A stretch of DNA of 64,000 bases from an uncultured Clostridia bacterium (GCA_947600065.1 CANQFZ010000003.1:62001-126000), one strand, 5' to 3'; positions 51,429 to 61,484 are shown, counted from the stretch's first letter. The notes: generated by a model not told the origin, from the letters alone. Made by a program: numbers and translations.

Positions 51429-52508
51429 TCAACCAAAAGTAATTCGTTTCATATATTCCTGTTTAATTGCAAAGTCTGAATGAACGTAACGTTCGAGAGT
51501 TATGCGGACGCTTGAATGTCCGAGCAGTTCGCTGAGAGCCTTAATGTCAAAGCCGAGCTTTACGCATTCCGACGCAAACATATGCCGAAGCGCGTGAAAA
51601 TGAATTGACGGCAAATTTACGTTTTTCAAAATCTTCGCAAAGCGGTATTGCATTGTTCTCGGTTCAACGGGCTTTTCCTTACCCGAGCATATGTAAAAAT
51701 CGTCGTTTCCCTTGAACTTGCTAAGCAAGCATAAAACGCTTTCGGGAATAGGAATACAACGTTTCGAGGTTTCACTTTTAGGCTCGGTCATGATAAGTTT
51801 TGTCCTGTGCGTTTCATTGTGCGTTTGTATCCTTTGTATTGTTTTCCTGACGGTCAATGTACGTTTTACAAAGTCGATATCTTTCCATTGCAGCGCGCAC
51901 AGCTCGCCTATTCTAATGCCCGTTGTCATTGCAAGCATTATGCCGAGATTTTTAGTGTTTAAGTTTTCAATCAGGTAACGTTTTAAATCATCTTTATTGT
52001 CATCTAAAATTGCAATATCTGCAGGTTTCTTTTTTGGCATAACAATCCCGTCAAGCGGGTCTTCTATGTGATAATGCTTCACGGCAAATTTAAAAATACT
52101 CTTCATCAGAACAACAATGTCAGAAATATATCTGTCTGAAAGTCCGCTATTTTGCTTTGCGTGAATGAAATCGTAAATGTTATTTGTCGTTATTGACGAA
52201 ACGGCAAGTTCACCAAAAACTGGATGAATATGATTGTTCCATTTTAATTGATAATTAGCACGAGTGGATTCTTTTGTCCTTAGCTGAATACTTTGAAGCC
52301 ATTCGTTGTAAATACATTTCAGCGGAATGATGCAATTTGAATTGCTAATTTGGTTATTAAGCTTGAAGCTTATCATTTTTGACTGAACGGCTTCCTTGGT
52401 TTTGGCAAAAAAATAAATGAAAGAGCGTTTTGTGCCGCTCTCTCCGTCCTTTTTAATACGCCCCTCCCAGCGATCGTCCTTGCGATGATAAATATTAAAT
52501 CCCACCAT
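51429..52508 (-). CDS. Tyrosine recombinase, likely DNA invertase
   Basis: 359 residues. SAM-like N-terminal binding domain (NNIYDFIHAKQNSGL, near 105) and a catalytic domain with the full R-K-H-R-H-Y set: TGIRIGELCALQW near 200, HALRHMFASE near 305, LGHSSVRITLERYVH near 328 with the nucleophile Tyr. Length and start (GGAGGGCATT before ATG) are normal. No excisionase, relaxase or phage gene lies nearby. It lies between 27-bp inverted repeats, so it is probably an invertase acting on these and not an element integrase. An extended -10 (TGGTATAAT on the minus strand, 52674-52682) may drive it. Confidence 0.9.
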   Translation of the reverse strand: MVGFNIYHRKDDRWEGRIKKDGESGTKRSFIYFFAKTKEAVQSKMISFKLNNQISNSNCIIPLKCIYNEWLQSIQLRTKESTRANYQLKWNNHIHPVFGELAVSSITTNNIYDFIHAKQNSGLSDRYISDIVVLMKSIFKFAVKHYHIEDPLDGIVMPKKKPADIAILDDNKDDLKRYLIENLNTKNLGIMLAMTTGIRIGELCALQWKDIDFVKRTLTVRKTIQRIQTHNETHRTKLIMTEPKSETSKRCIPIPESVLCLLSKFKGNDDFYICSGKEKPVEPRTMQYRFAKILKNVNLPSIHFHALRHMFASECVKLGFDIKALSELLGHSSVRITLERYVHSDFAIKQEYMKRITFG

Positions 52509-52573
52509 AATGCCCTCCTTGTAGATAATTCACAAATTTTTACGGAAATTTATGTGCTGTTTGCAATAACCTA

Positions 52574-52602
52574 TTGACAACCTTTATAATTTGTGATATA
52601 AT
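52574..52602 (+). promoter_or_regulatory. Polysaccharide-locus promoter inside the invertible segment
   Basis: TTGACA (52574-52579), 17 bp, TATAAT (52597-52602). It points at rfbA, 140 bp away, with no terminator between. As it is inside the inverted repeats, inversion would point it away. Confidence 0.88.
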
Positions 52603-52698
52603 TCAATTGTTTATAGTTTTAATAATCTGCGATCAAACTGCGTGTACAGCACTTTCCCGTTTCTTACTCCTTGATTATACCATTTTGTACAACGGTTT

Positions 52699-52725
52699 TT
52701 TCGTCAATGATTTACTTTTACGAAA
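52699..52725 (-). repeat. Right inverted repeat of invertible segment
   Basis: 27 bp, TTTCGTCAATG to TTTTACGAAA, the inverse of 51341-51367 with one mismatch. It lies between the promoter and the rfbA ribosome site, inside the untranslated leader. Confidence 0.92.
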
Positions 52726-52748
52726 AATTTTTAATGGGAGAAATTAAA

Positions 52749-53627
52749 ATGAAAGGCATAATCCTCGCCGGCGGCAAAGGCACGCGGCTTTATCCGAACA
52801 CGATAGCAGTAAGCAAGCAGCTATTGCCGATATATGACAAACCGCTTATTTATTATCCGCTTTCGGTGCTGTTGCTTGCAAATATCCGCGAAATTCTTCT
52901 TATCTCAACGCCAGAAGACACGCCGAATTATGAAAAACTTCTCGGCGACGGCAGCAAGATTGGTGTACATATCGAATACAAGGTTCAGGACAAGCCTCGC
53001 GGACTTGCGGACGCGTTTATCCTCGGCGCAGATTTTATAGGTAACGACAGCGTTTGCCTTGTCCTTGGTGACAACGTATTCTTCGGTCAGCATTTTTCGG
53101 CAATTCTTGAGAGTGCCAAAAATCAGGCTGAAAAATACGGCGCTGCAATTTTCGGTTATCCCGTAAAAAATCCTAAAGAATTTGGCGTAGTCGAATTTGA
53201 CGAAAAAAACCGTGTAATTTCCATAGAAGAAAAACCCGAATATCCAAAATCAAATTACGCTGTTCCCGGGCTATATTTTTACAACAATGAAGTTGTAGAA
53301 ATTGCAAAGAATGTAAAGCCTTCTGCACGTGGAGAAATTGAAATTACTTCAATAAATAATCATTATCTTGAACAGGGCAAATTGCAGGTAACTCTTATGG
53401 GACGCGGCATGGCATGGCTTGACACGGGTTCTCCGAAAGGCATGCATAAGGCGGGCGGGTTTGTTAAAACTGTTCAGGAAATGCAGGGCTTTTATATTTC
53501 ATGCATTGAAGAGATCGCATGGCGGCGCGGTTTTATCTCAACCGAGCAGCTTAGAAAATGCGGCGAAGAACTTAAAATGACCGATTACGGAAAGTATATT
53601 TTATCGCTTGCGGAGGACAAAAAATGA
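52749..53627 (+). CDS. rfbA: Glucose-1-phosphate thymidylyltransferase
   Basis: 292 residues from [16 protein letters not shown] (GGGAGAA upstream; the in-frame ATG at 52671 lies before the inverted repeat and is rejected). The nucleotidyl-transfer motif [18 protein letters not shown] and [19 protein letters not shown] are those of RmlA. It makes dTDP-glucose from glucose-1-phosphate and dTTP, the first step to dTDP-L-rhamnose. First gene of the operon behind the invertible promoter; overlaps rfbB by 4 bases. Confidence 0.96.
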   Translation: MKGIILAGGKGTRLYPNTIAVSKQLLPIYDKPLIYYPLSVLLLANIREILLISTPEDTPNYEKLLGDGSKIGVHIEYKVQDKPRGLADAFILGADFIGNDSVCLVLGDNVFFGQHFSAILESAKNQAEKYGAAIFGYPVKNPKEFGVVEFDEKNRVISIEEKPEYPKSNYAVPGLYFYNNEVVEIAKNVKPSARGEIEITSINNHYLEQGKLQVTLMGRGMAWLDTGSPKGMHKAGGFVKTVQEMQGFYISCIEEIAWRRGFISTEQLRKCGEELKMTDYGKYILSLAEDKK

Positions 53628-54643
53628 CGATCATTGTAACAGGCGGCGCGGGTTTTATAGGCTCAAACTTCATCTTCCATATACTGAAAAAGTATCCCGA
53701 TTACCGCATAATATGCTTGGATAAATTGACATACGCGGGAAATTTGTCAACGCTTAAAGGCGCTATGGATAAGCCGAACTTCAGATTTGTAAAAGCGGAT
53801 ATTTGCGATAGAAACGCAGTTTATTCGCTCTTTGAAGAAGAACACCCTGACATTGTAGTAAATTTTGCTGCGGAAAGTCATGTTGACCGTTCAATAGAAA
53901 ATCCCGAAATTTTCTTGCAAACCAACATTTTGGGAACACAAGTTCTGATGGACGCTTGCAGGAAGTACGGAATAAAGCGTTATCATCAGGTATCTACAGA
54001 TGAAGTTTACGGCGATCTTCCGCTTGACAGACCCGATCTGTTTTTTACGGAAGAAACGCCGATACATACAAGCAGCCCGTATTCGAGCTCAAAAGCAGGA
54101 GCAGATCTTCTGGTGCTTGCATATCATCGGACATACGACTTGCCTGTAACAATTTCAAGATGTTCTAATAATTACGGACCTTATCATTTCCCCGAAAAGT
54201 TAATTCCGTTAATGATAGCAAACGCGCTCAATGACAAGCCTTTGCCCGTTTACGGAAAAGGCGAAAATGTCCGCGATTGGCTTTATGTTGAAGATCATTG
54301 CAAGGCGATAGATTTAATTATTCACAACGGTAAAGTCGGAGAAATTTACAATATCGGCGGACATAACGAGATGAAAAATATCGACATTGTAAAGCTCATC
54401 TGCAAAGAGCTCGGCAAACCCGAAAGCCTTATTACATACGTTACCGACCGCAAGGGGCACGATATGCGTTATGCAATCGATCCGACGAAAATACATAATG
54501 AGCTTGGCTGGCTACCCGAAACGAAATTTGCGGACGGCATTAAGAAAACGATAAAGTGGTATCTTGAAAACCGCGAGTGGTGGGAAGAAATTATCAGCGG
54601 TGAGTATCAGAATTATTATGAAAAGATGTACGGCAACAGGTGA
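53624..54643 (+). CDS. rfbB: dTDP-glucose 4,6-dehydratase
   Basis: 339 residues, short-chain dehydrogenase fold: NAD-binding GGAGFIGSN at the N-terminus, the [10 protein letters not shown] signature, catalytic YSSSKAGAD with Tyr and Lys, and [14 protein letters not shown]. Converts dTDP-glucose to the 4-keto-6-deoxy sugar. Coupled to rfbA by ATGA overlap and followed 4 bp later by rfbD. Confidence 0.96.
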   Translation: MTIIVTGGAGFIGSNFIFHILKKYPDYRIICLDKLTYAGNLSTLKGAMDKPNFRFVKADICDRNAVYSLFEEEHPDIVVNFAAESHVDRSIENPEIFLQTNILGTQVLMDACRKYGIKRYHQVSTDEVYGDLPLDRPDLFFTEETPIHTSSPYSSSKAGADLLVLAYHRTYDLPVTISRCSNNYGPYHFPEKLIPLMIANALNDKPLPVYGKGENVRDWLYVEDHCKAIDLIIHNGKVGEIYNIGGHNEMKNIDIVKLICKELGKPESLITYVTDRKGHDMRYAIDPTKIHNELGWLPETKFADGIKKTIKWYLENREWWEEIISGEYQNYYEKMYGNR

Positions 54644-54647
54644 GAAG

Positions 54648-55556
54648 ATGAAAGTATTAGTAACAGGGGCGAATGGTCAGCTCGGCTGGGATATGATATT
54701 GGAGCTTAAAAAGCGTGGTCACGAGCCGATAGCGACCGACATCATTGACAGCTTTGAGCAGGACTGCGAGTACATAAAGTTGGACATAACCGATGAGGGC
54801 GCGGTTCGCGAAGTCATTAAAAAAGTTAAACCCGATGCAGTCGCGCATTGCGCCGCATGGACGGCAGTTGACGCCGCAGAAGATGAGGATAACAAGCCGA
54901 AGGTTTACGCAATCAATGTTTTGGGGACGAAGTACATAGCCGAAGCTTGCAGAGAGATCGACTGCAAGATGATTTATATCTCTACAGATTACGTTTTTCA
55001 TGGGCAGGGAACAGAGCCATGGAAACCTGATTGCAAAGACTATAAGCCTCTTAATTACTACGGTCAGACGAAATTGGAAGGCGAGCTTGCGGTTTCGGAA
55101 ATTCTCGATAAATTTTTTGTTGTAAGGATTGCTTGGGTATTCGGTATCCATGGCAATAATTTTGTAAAAACAATGTTGAAATTGACCGAGAAAAATTCGA
55201 AAATTCGTGTTGTAGATGACCAGGTCGGCACGCCGACATACACATATGATCTTGCAAAATTGCTTGTAGATATGGCGCAGAGTGAAAAGTACGGTTATTA
55301 TCATGCAACGAACGAGGGCGGATTTATTTCGTGGTATGAATTTGCGTGTGAAATTTTCCGTCAGGCGCAAAAAAGAGTGAAAGTAGTTCCTGTTTCCACA
55401 AAAGAATACGGAGCTTCAAAAGCTGCAAGACCGTTTAATTCAAGACTTGATAAGACAAAGCTTTCGCAAAACGGTTTTATTACGCTGCCTGATTGGAAGG
55501 ACGCACTGTCAAGATATATTAAGGAGATAGAAAATGGGACAGATACTGGTAGATAA
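54648..55556 (+). CDS. rfbD: dTDP-4-dehydrorhamnose reductase
   Basis: 302 residues from MKVLVTGANGQLGWDM (AGGTGAG overlapping the rfbB stop). Rossmann motif GANGQLG, ISTDYVFHG and catalytic YGQTKLEGE are present, with RIAWVFG. It carries out the last reduction to dTDP-L-rhamnose with NAD(P)H. The order rfbA-B-D-C is a common variant; it overlaps rfbC by 23 bases. Confidence 0.95.
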   Translation: MKVLVTGANGQLGWDMILELKKRGHEPIATDIIDSFEQDCEYIKLDITDEGAVREVIKKVKPDAVAHCAAWTAVDAAEDEDNKPKVYAINVLGTKYIAEACREIDCKMIYISTDYVFHGQGTEPWKPDCKDYKPLNYYGQTKLEGELAVSEILDKFFVVRIAWVFGIHGNNFVKTMLKLTEKNSKIRVVDDQVGTPTYTYDLAKLLVDMAQSEKYGYYHATNEGGFISWYEFACEIFRQAQKRVKVVPVSTKEYGASKAARPFNSRLDKTKLSQNGFITLPDWKDALSRYIKEIENGTDTGR

Positions 55557-56103
55557 AAATGTTGGAGGGATAGAGGGACTTTGTATAATACAACCCTCTG
55601 TTCATGGAGACAGCCGCGGTTATTTTATGGAAACATACAGTCAGCGCGATATGGAAGAAGCAGGACTGAATTATACTTTTGTTCAGGACAACCAGTCTAT
55701 GAGTACAAAAGGTGTTCTTCGCGGGTTGCATTTTCAGATCAATTATCCGCAAACAAAACTTGTACGTGTAATTAAAGGCAAGGTTTTCGATGTTGCGGTT
55801 GATATTAGAAAGGACAGCGAGACTTTTGGAAAGTGGTTCGGAGTGGAGCTTTCAGATGAAAACAAGAAACAGTTTCTAATCCCTAAAGGTTTTGCACATG
55901 GATATCTTGTTCTGAGCGATGTTGCAGAGTTTTGCTATAAGTGTGATGATTTTTATCATCCCAACGACGAGGGCGGGATCATATGGAATGATCCGGAGAT
56001 TGGGATAGAGTGGAAATTAAAAGATATTCGACAGCCGATTTTGTCGGATAAAGATAAAGTACATGGCGGTATAAAGGAAATTGCTGCCGAAATGAGGAAA
56101 TAA
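55534..56103 (+). CDS. rfbC: dTDP-4-dehydrorhamnose 3,5-epimerase
   Basis: 189 residues, cupin-type epimerase: FVQDNQSMSTKGVLRGLHFQ with the catalytic His, VVDIRKDS-like AVDIRKDSETFGKW, PKGFAHGYLVLSD. Epimerises C3 and C5 before the rfbD step. TAAGGAGAT stands before the start inside rfbD. Confidence 0.96.
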   Translation: MGQILVDKNVGGIEGLCIIQPSVHGDSRGYFMETYSQRDMEEAGLNYTFVQDNQSMSTKGVLRGLHFQINYPQTKLVRVIKGKVFDVAVDIRKDSETFGKWFGVELSDENKKQFLIPKGFAHGYLVLSDVAEFCYKCDDFYHPNDEGGIIWNDPEIGIEWKLKDIRQPILSDKDKVHGGIKEIAAEMRK

Positions 56104-56108
56104 TTTTA

Positions 56109-56990
56109 ATGAATATAAGCGTTATAATCCCCACGCTGAATGCCGGTCAATACATAAAAGACCTTTTAAACAGTTTGTACAGTCAGACGTTAAAACCTAA
56201 TGAGATAATAATTGCCGACTCACAATCCGATGATGACACGACAAAAATTTGTCGGGAATTTCCGAAAGTGAAAATAATCAACGTCAATAGGAAAGAATTT
56301 GACCACGGTGCGACAAGAGATATGGCATTAAGGCAGTCCGAAGGCGAAATTGTCGTTTTTATGACTCAGGATGCGTTGCCGGCAAACGAGTATACTATTG
56401 AAAATCTGATAAAGCACTTAAATAGCGAAGAAAATATTGCGGTTGTCTCGGGACGCCAAATCGCAAGAGAAAACGCTTCTGAAATGGAAAAACTTGTCCG
56501 AGAGTTTAATTATCCGAGTGAAAGCAACATTCGAGCTAAGTCTGACATAGGAAAATACGGGATTAAGACTTTTTACTGTTCGGATGTCTGCGCGGCATAT
56601 AACAAAGAAATTTATCTGAAACTCGGTGGGTTTGAGCATCCCTTGAAAACAAACGAGGATATGTTTTTTGCGGCTAAAGCGGTAAATAGCGGTTATAAGG
56701 TCGGATATGCGGCAGAAGCAAAAGTGATACATTCACACGATTTTACCTTGAAAGAGCAGTATAAGCGGAATTTTATTTTAGGATACGAAATGGAAAAACA
56801 CAAGGAACTGCTTGGAAATGTTTCTGCCAATTCAGAAGGATTTAAACTTGCAAAAAGTGTATCATCTAGATTGTTAAAAAAGGGAAGGATGTTTTCTTTT
56901 TTTAGATTTGGATTTGATTGTTGTGCAAGGCTTTTGGGAAGTAAGATGGGAAAAGGAAAGTTTAAAAATGATGTACATAATAACTCATAA
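56109..56990 (+). CDS. GT2-family glycosyltransferase, possibly rhamnosyl
   Basis: 293 residues, GT-A fold: SVIIPTLNAGQYIKDLLNSL start, DSQSDDDT nucleotide site, FDHGATRDMAL and MTQDALP (the DxD-like site). FDHGATR and QD are typical of rhamnosyltransferases, which would fit the rfb genes upstream. Cytoplasmic, adding a sugar to the lipid-linked repeat unit. Only 5 bp after rfbC. Confidence 0.88.
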   Translation: MNISVIIPTLNAGQYIKDLLNSLYSQTLKPNEIIIADSQSDDDTTKICREFPKVKIINVNRKEFDHGATRDMALRQSEGEIVVFMTQDALPANEYTIENLIKHLNSEENIAVVSGRQIARENASEMEKLVREFNYPSESNIRAKSDIGKYGIKTFYCSDVCAAYNKEIYLKLGGFEHPLKTNEDMFFAAKAVNSGYKVGYAAEAKVIHSHDFTLKEQYKRNFILGYEMEKHKELLGNVSANSEGFKLAKSVSSRLLKKGRMFSFFRFGFDCCARLLGSKMGKGKFKNDVHNNS

Positions 56991-57765
56991 AAAAGTAAAA
57001 ACACCAATTTTAAACGGATATGTTCCTTTACTTGTAGGTGCTTATAATAAAGAATTATATGATTACAAAAGAGATGATTCTGGAGATAATATTTCGTACA
57101 AAAATTCTGATTACTGCGAATTAACCGGATTATATTGGATATGGAAAAATACTGATGATAGTTATAAGGGAATAGTTCATTACAGAAGATTTTTTTGCAA
57201 AAGCAGATGGAATGGTAATGAAAAAAATATAATATCAATTGATAAATTAAATGAATGGCTAGAAGAATATGACTTAATTACTACATATCAAGAACATATT
57301 CGCTTTAGTTTAAAAAAGAAGTTGATTCTATACCATTGTTCTGAAGAAGTTTTTGATGCTATGCGTGATTCGGTTCTGCGTCTTTACCCTGAATATATTG
57401 ATTGTTTTGATAAGGTTTTTAATGGAAATACAATGTCCATTTGTAATATGGTATATTGTAAAAAGAAAGTTTTTGATAGCTATTGCGAATGGCTTTTTAA
57501 GATATTAAATGAAACTGAAAAAACTGTTGAGCAAAAGAAATTAGAATATCAGCCTCGACTATATGGCTTCTTGAGTGAAAGACTGTTTAATGTATGGATA
57601 AATTATAATAATTTAAATTGCAAAAGACAGCCTATAATGAACATCGAGTTCAATCTTTTAAAAAGAACAAAATGGATTTTTACAACATATATTTCAGATT
57701 TGATTTTTAAGATAAAAAAACTGCGTAATGGTGCGATCAAGGGTTACAATTCTAAAGGAAGCTAA
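56968..57765 (+). CDS. DUF4422 glycosyltransferase-like protein
   Basis: 265 residues from MMYIITHKKVKTP (AAAAGGAAAG upstream; the ATG at 56908 lies far inside the previous gene). The DUF4422 pattern is seen in YVPLLVGAYNK, YCELTGLYWIWKN, GIVHYRRFF and the late LEYQPRLYGFLSERLFNVW. DUF4422 proteins sit in capsule loci and are thought to transfer sugars. Clearly more AT-rich than the rfb genes. Confidence 0.85.
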   Translation: MMYIITHKKVKTPILNGYVPLLVGAYNKELYDYKRDDSGDNISYKNSDYCELTGLYWIWKNTDDSYKGIVHYRRFFCKSRWNGNEKNIISIDKLNEWLEEYDLITTYQEHIRFSLKKKLILYHCSEEVFDAMRDSVLRLYPEYIDCFDKVFNGNTMSICNMVYCKKKVFDSYCEWLFKILNETEKTVEQKKLEYQPRLYGFLSERLFNVWINYNNLNCKRQPIMNIEFNLLKRTKWIFTTYISDLIFKIKKLRNGAIKGYNSKGS

Positions 57766-57867
57766 TATATTATGTTGTATGCTTATGTAAATAAGACTTT
57801 GTCAATGCAATAAAGAGAATATTTTATAAATAAGACTGTAAAATTCCATAAAGGAGTCTTTAACTTA

Positions 57868-59058
57868 ATGAAAGATGCTCTGATTTCTTTGGCAATATAT
57901 TTTGTTCTTTTTTCGGTAGTTTTGTTTTTTGCATATTTGGTTGATATAAACAAACGCAAAAAGAAGAAAAAAGAAACAATTATATTTGGGCTACTTGTTG
58001 TAATTATACCCTGTATCTTCGCGGGTATGCGAGCTGATTCCGTAGGTACTGATATAAGAGTTTATGCCAAAACTGTATTTGAATATGTTTTGCATAGCGG
58101 ATCTATATTAGAAACTCAGCAAGTATATAATGTTGAATTAGGATATGTTACATTAGCGTATGTATGTTCAAAAATATCGTCATCATTGTCTTTTTTTCTT
58201 TTTGCAACTGAATTGCTAATAGTAGTGCCGGTTTATTGTGTCGCGTATAAAAGAAGTAAGAAATGTTCTGTTTGGTTTACAATGTTAGTGTATTTATTGG
58301 TATTCTATTGTTCAACATTCAACATTATGAGACAAAGTATAGCAGCTTCATTTTTACTTCTTTCATATCAATTTTTTGAAGAGAAAAAATTGAAAAAATC
58401 AATAATTTTTGCCGTTATAGCTTGCTTTTTCCATAATTCAACTATTGTTGGAATTGCAATGTATTTAGTAGCAAAATTCATTGGACAAATTAAAAATAAA
58501 GTAAAACAAGGATTTATTACATTATTTGCTTCACTTGTGATTTTGATTGTATCAGTGTATTGGTATGATTTTTCAATGTTTTTTATAAAAAAAGGTTTGA
58601 TATCAGATAAATTTTTATTTTATGTTGAAATATTCAGACAATCTGAAGTTTCAAGCAGTTATATGTTCATAATTTCGAGAGGAAATTATGTGGAATTAAT
58701 ATTCAGAATTTTATTTGTTTTATTATCGTTTATTCTAATTTATCTTAACAAAAAAACAAGCAAAAGTCCTGAGGTTAATTTTTATATGTTTCTAATTTTT
58801 ATATCTGAATTGATTTACGCTTTAGTATTTGTCGTATTTCACTCATCGTATGGATTGAGAATTATTTGGTTCGGAGAGTGGATACTCTTGTTGCTTTTCC
58901 CCTCTTTGTCGTATTCTGAGGAGAAAAGTACTGATGGAAATACAAAAACTATATCTACAAATTTGATGATAATTTTAATTATATGTGTTTTATATTTTTC
59001 AATAGGATTTGTAGGATTGGGATGGCATGGCGTTAAGCCGTTAAGATTTAGATTTTAA
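57868..59058 (+). CDS. EpsG/Wzy-type polysaccharide polymerase
   Basis: 396 residues with about ten to eleven hydrophobic helices. Pattern typical of the EpsG family: CIFAGMRADSVGTDIRVYAKT, FNIMRQSIAASFLLLSYQFF and FHNSTIVGIAMYL. It would polymerise repeat units outside the membrane. TAAAGGAGTC before the start. Strongly AT-rich. Confidence 0.88.
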   Translation: MKDALISLAIYFVLFSVVLFFAYLVDINKRKKKKKETIIFGLLVVIIPCIFAGMRADSVGTDIRVYAKTVFEYVLHSGSILETQQVYNVELGYVTLAYVCSKISSSLSFFLFATELLIVVPVYCVAYKRSKKCSVWFTMLVYLLVFYCSTFNIMRQSIAASFLLLSYQFFEEKKLKKSIIFAVIACFFHNSTIVGIAMYLVAKFIGQIKNKVKQGFITLFASLVILIVSVYWYDFSMFFIKKGLISDKFLFYVEIFRQSEVSSSYMFIISRGNYVELIFRILFVLLSFILIYLNKKTSKSPEVNFYMFLIFISELIYALVFVVFHSSYGLRIIWFGEWILLLLFPSLSYSEEKSTDGNTKTISTNLMIILIICVLYFSIGFVGLGWHGVKPLRFRF

Positions 59059-59072
59059 AAGGAGTTTTTATT

Positions 59073-60020
59073 ATGACCCCACTTGTTTCAATAATTTGTA
59101 TAACCTATAATCATGCTGAATTTATTGAGTCAGCAATTGAAGGGTTTATATCTCAAAAAACGAATTTTCCTTATGAGATTATAATACATGATGATTGTTC
59201 AACAGATGGCACTACTGAAATAATAAAACAATATTCACAAAAATATCCTGATTTGATAAGACCATTTTACGAAGACGTAAATTGTTTTTCACGAGGTATA
59301 AAGGTTCTTCACAGATTAATGTGTGAAGAAGCAAAAGGTAAATATATAGCTATTTGTGAGGGTGATGATTATTGGTGTGATCCTCATAAATTACAAAAAC
59401 AAGTAAACTATATGGAAGAACATGATAATTGTTCGTTGGTATTGCATAACGGTTATCAGTTTGACTATGATGTGAAATCTAAAACGCCAATTGATCCTTA
59501 TGAGAAAGATGGCATAATAAGTGATAAAGATATAATCTTAGAACCGGGTAAAATGCCTCCTACAGCATCAATGATGTGGAGAAAAAAAGATTTAGCTGAT
59601 ATGCCGCAATTATTTCAATATACACCTGTGGGTGACAGAACGCGAAGAATGTATCTTATTCTTAAAGGCTATACTTATTATATGTCAGATATTATGTGTG
59701 TTTACAGAGTAGGGGTGCCCGGTTCATTCGGTAAAAGAACAGTAGAAAATCAAAACTATAATAAAAAAGTCCTTGATGGTATGCTGGATTTTTACGATAA
59801 ATATGATGAATACACACATGGAAAGTTCAAAGAAGAAATCGAATTAGTAAAATCAAGAGAATGGTATCATTTTTACCGACGCTCCGGACAGCATATGAAA
59901 GCATTTAAAACTGATTATTTTAAAAATCATTTTACCTGTGCAGAAAAAATTAAATATCTTGTTTCTGTAATTCTACCGAACCCAATAAAAAAAATAATAA
60001 AAAAATATTTTATTAAATAA
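59073..60020 (+). CDS. GT2-family glycosyltransferase
   Basis: 315 residues. SIICITYNHAEFIESAIEGF and HDDCSTDGTTEII mark the GT-A donor site; CEGDDYWCDPHKLQKQ contains the metal-binding GDDYW. C-terminal basic helix (KKIIKKYF) suggests contact with the membrane. AAGGAGTTTTT upstream. Sugar specificity unknown. Confidence 0.9.
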   Translation: MTPLVSIICITYNHAEFIESAIEGFISQKTNFPYEIIIHDDCSTDGTTEIIKQYSQKYPDLIRPFYEDVNCFSRGIKVLHRLMCEEAKGKYIAICEGDDYWCDPHKLQKQVNYMEEHDNCSLVLHNGYQFDYDVKSKTPIDPYEKDGIISDKDIILEPGKMPPTASMMWRKKDLADMPQLFQYTPVGDRTRRMYLILKGYTYYMSDIMCVYRVGVPGSFGKRTVENQNYNKKVLDGMLDFYDKYDEYTHGKFKEEIELVKSREWYHFYRRSGQHMKAFKTDYFKNHFTCAEKIKYLVSVILPNPIKKIIKKYFIK

Positions 60021-60047
60021 TTATTTATATTTTTGGAGGAATATTTA

Positions 60048-61484
60048 TTGCAAAACAATAAAATAATTAACAACTTCCTCTGGCGTTTTCTCGAACGCTG
60101 TGGTGCGCAGGGCGTAACTTTTATAGTATCTATAGTCCTCGCGCGGTTCCTTAATCCTGATGTTTACGGAACAGTCGCACTTGTAACAGTATTCACAACT
60201 ATAATGCAGGTTTTTGTAGACAGTGGAATGGGTAACGCACTTATTCAGAAGAAAGATGCGGACGATTTAGATTTTTCGAGCGTGTTCTATTTCAATATCG
60301 CGATATGTTCGATTTTGTACATAATAATGTTTTTCACCGCACCTATAATTGCGGGCTTTTACGATATGCCTGATCTAACTCCTGTTATACGAGTGCTGAG
60401 TTTAGTAATAATAATCTCCGGTATAAAAAACGTTCAGCAAGCATATGTTTCTCGAAACTTGATATTTAAGAGGTTTTTCTTCTCAACGCTCGGAGGAACG
60501 CTTGGAGCAGCGGTAGTCGGCATAGTTATGGCATGTCTCGGCTTTGGCGTTTGGGCGTTGGTTGCTCAAATGGTTTTCAACGTGCTTGTTGACACTTTAA
60601 TTTTATGGCTAACGGTAAAATGGCGACCAAAACTGATGTTTTCATTTCAGAGGTTAAAAAGTTTATTTTCATTCGGCTGGAAACTGCTGGCTTCGGCACT
60701 GTTGGATACGGTTTATAATGAACTACGTCAACTAATAATTGGGAAAATGTACAGTTCAGATGATCTTGCTTTTTTTAATCAAGGAGAAAAATTTCCCAAA
60801 GTTATAGTAACCAATATAAATACATCAATTGACAGTGTTCTCCTTCCGACCATGTCCACCGAACAGGATAACCGCGAACGTGTGCGTGCAATGACGCGCC
60901 GAGCCATTCGGACAAGCACATATCTCATGATGCCGATGATGGTCGGTCTTGCGGTATGCGCCGAACCGTTAGTCAGCCTTATTCTTACAGATAAATGGCT
61001 CCCATGCGTGCCGTTTCTACGGATTTTCTGTTTTACATTTGCGTTCTATCCGATTCATACCGCAAACCTCAACGCTATCAAGGCCATGGGTCGAAGCGAT
61101 ATGTTCTTGAAACTGGAAGTTATAAAAAAAGTATATGGTTTGGCTATTTTACTTTCTACGATGCAGTTTGGTGTCATGGCAATGGCATATAGTCTGCTTG
61201 TCTCAAGTATTATCAGTCAGATAGTCAACTCGTGGCCGAATCGGAAACTGTTGGATTACCGATATATTGATCAACTGAAGGATATGCTCCCGCAGATTGG
61301 GCTTTCCCTTTTTATGGGCGTAGTTGTATTTTGCGTGCGGTTTCTGCATCTGAGCAGTTGGTTGACATTGCTTATTCAAGTGCCATTGGGTGCGATAATT
61401 TATATTGTTGGATCGAAGATATTTAGATTTGAGAGTTTCAATTATGTGCTGAATACCGCTCGAAATTTTCTGAAACACAAATAA
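60048..61484 (+). CDS. Wzx-type oligosaccharide flippase
   Basis: 478 residues, starting at TTG 60048 with GGAGGA 8 bases upstream; the earlier TTG at 60033 overlaps that ribosome site. Polysaccharide-biosynthesis family with 12-14 helices (FLERCGAQGVTFIVSIVLAR, FLNPDVYGTVALVTVFTTIM, GMGNALIQKKDADD). It flips the lipid-linked repeat unit to the outer face. Less AT-rich than the three genes before it. Confidence 0.9.
   Translation: MQNNKIINNFLWRFLERCGAQGVTFIVSIVLARFLNPDVYGTVALVTVFTTIMQVFVDSGMGNALIQKKDADDLDFSSVFYFNIAICSILYIIMFFTAPIIAGFYDMPDLTPVIRVLSLVIIISGIKNVQQAYVSRNLIFKRFFFSTLGGTLGAAVVGIVMACLGFGVWALVAQMVFNVLVDTLILWLTVKWRPKLMFSFQRLKSLFSFGWKLLASALLDTVYNELRQLIIGKMYSSDDLAFFNQGEKFPKVIVTNINTSIDSVLLPTMSTEQDNRERVRAMTRRAIRTSTYLMMPMMVGLAVCAEPLVSLILTDKWLPCVPFLRIFCFTFAFYPIHTANLNAIKAMGRSDMFLKLEVIKKVYGLAILLSTMQFGVMAMAYSLLVSSIISQIVNSWPNRKLLDYRYIDQLKDMLPQIGLSLFMGVVVFCVRFLHLSSWLTLLIQVPLGAIIYIVGSKIFRFESFNYVLNTARNFLKHK

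Noticed and set aside
51429-52508. Integrase as sign of an integrated phage or conjugative element
   Set aside because: No excisionase, replication, structural or transfer genes nearby, no tRNA target; the inverted repeats point to an invertase instead.
60033-60047. Upstream TTG as start of the flippase
   Set aside because: It overlaps the GGAGGA ribosome site that serves the TTG at 60048.
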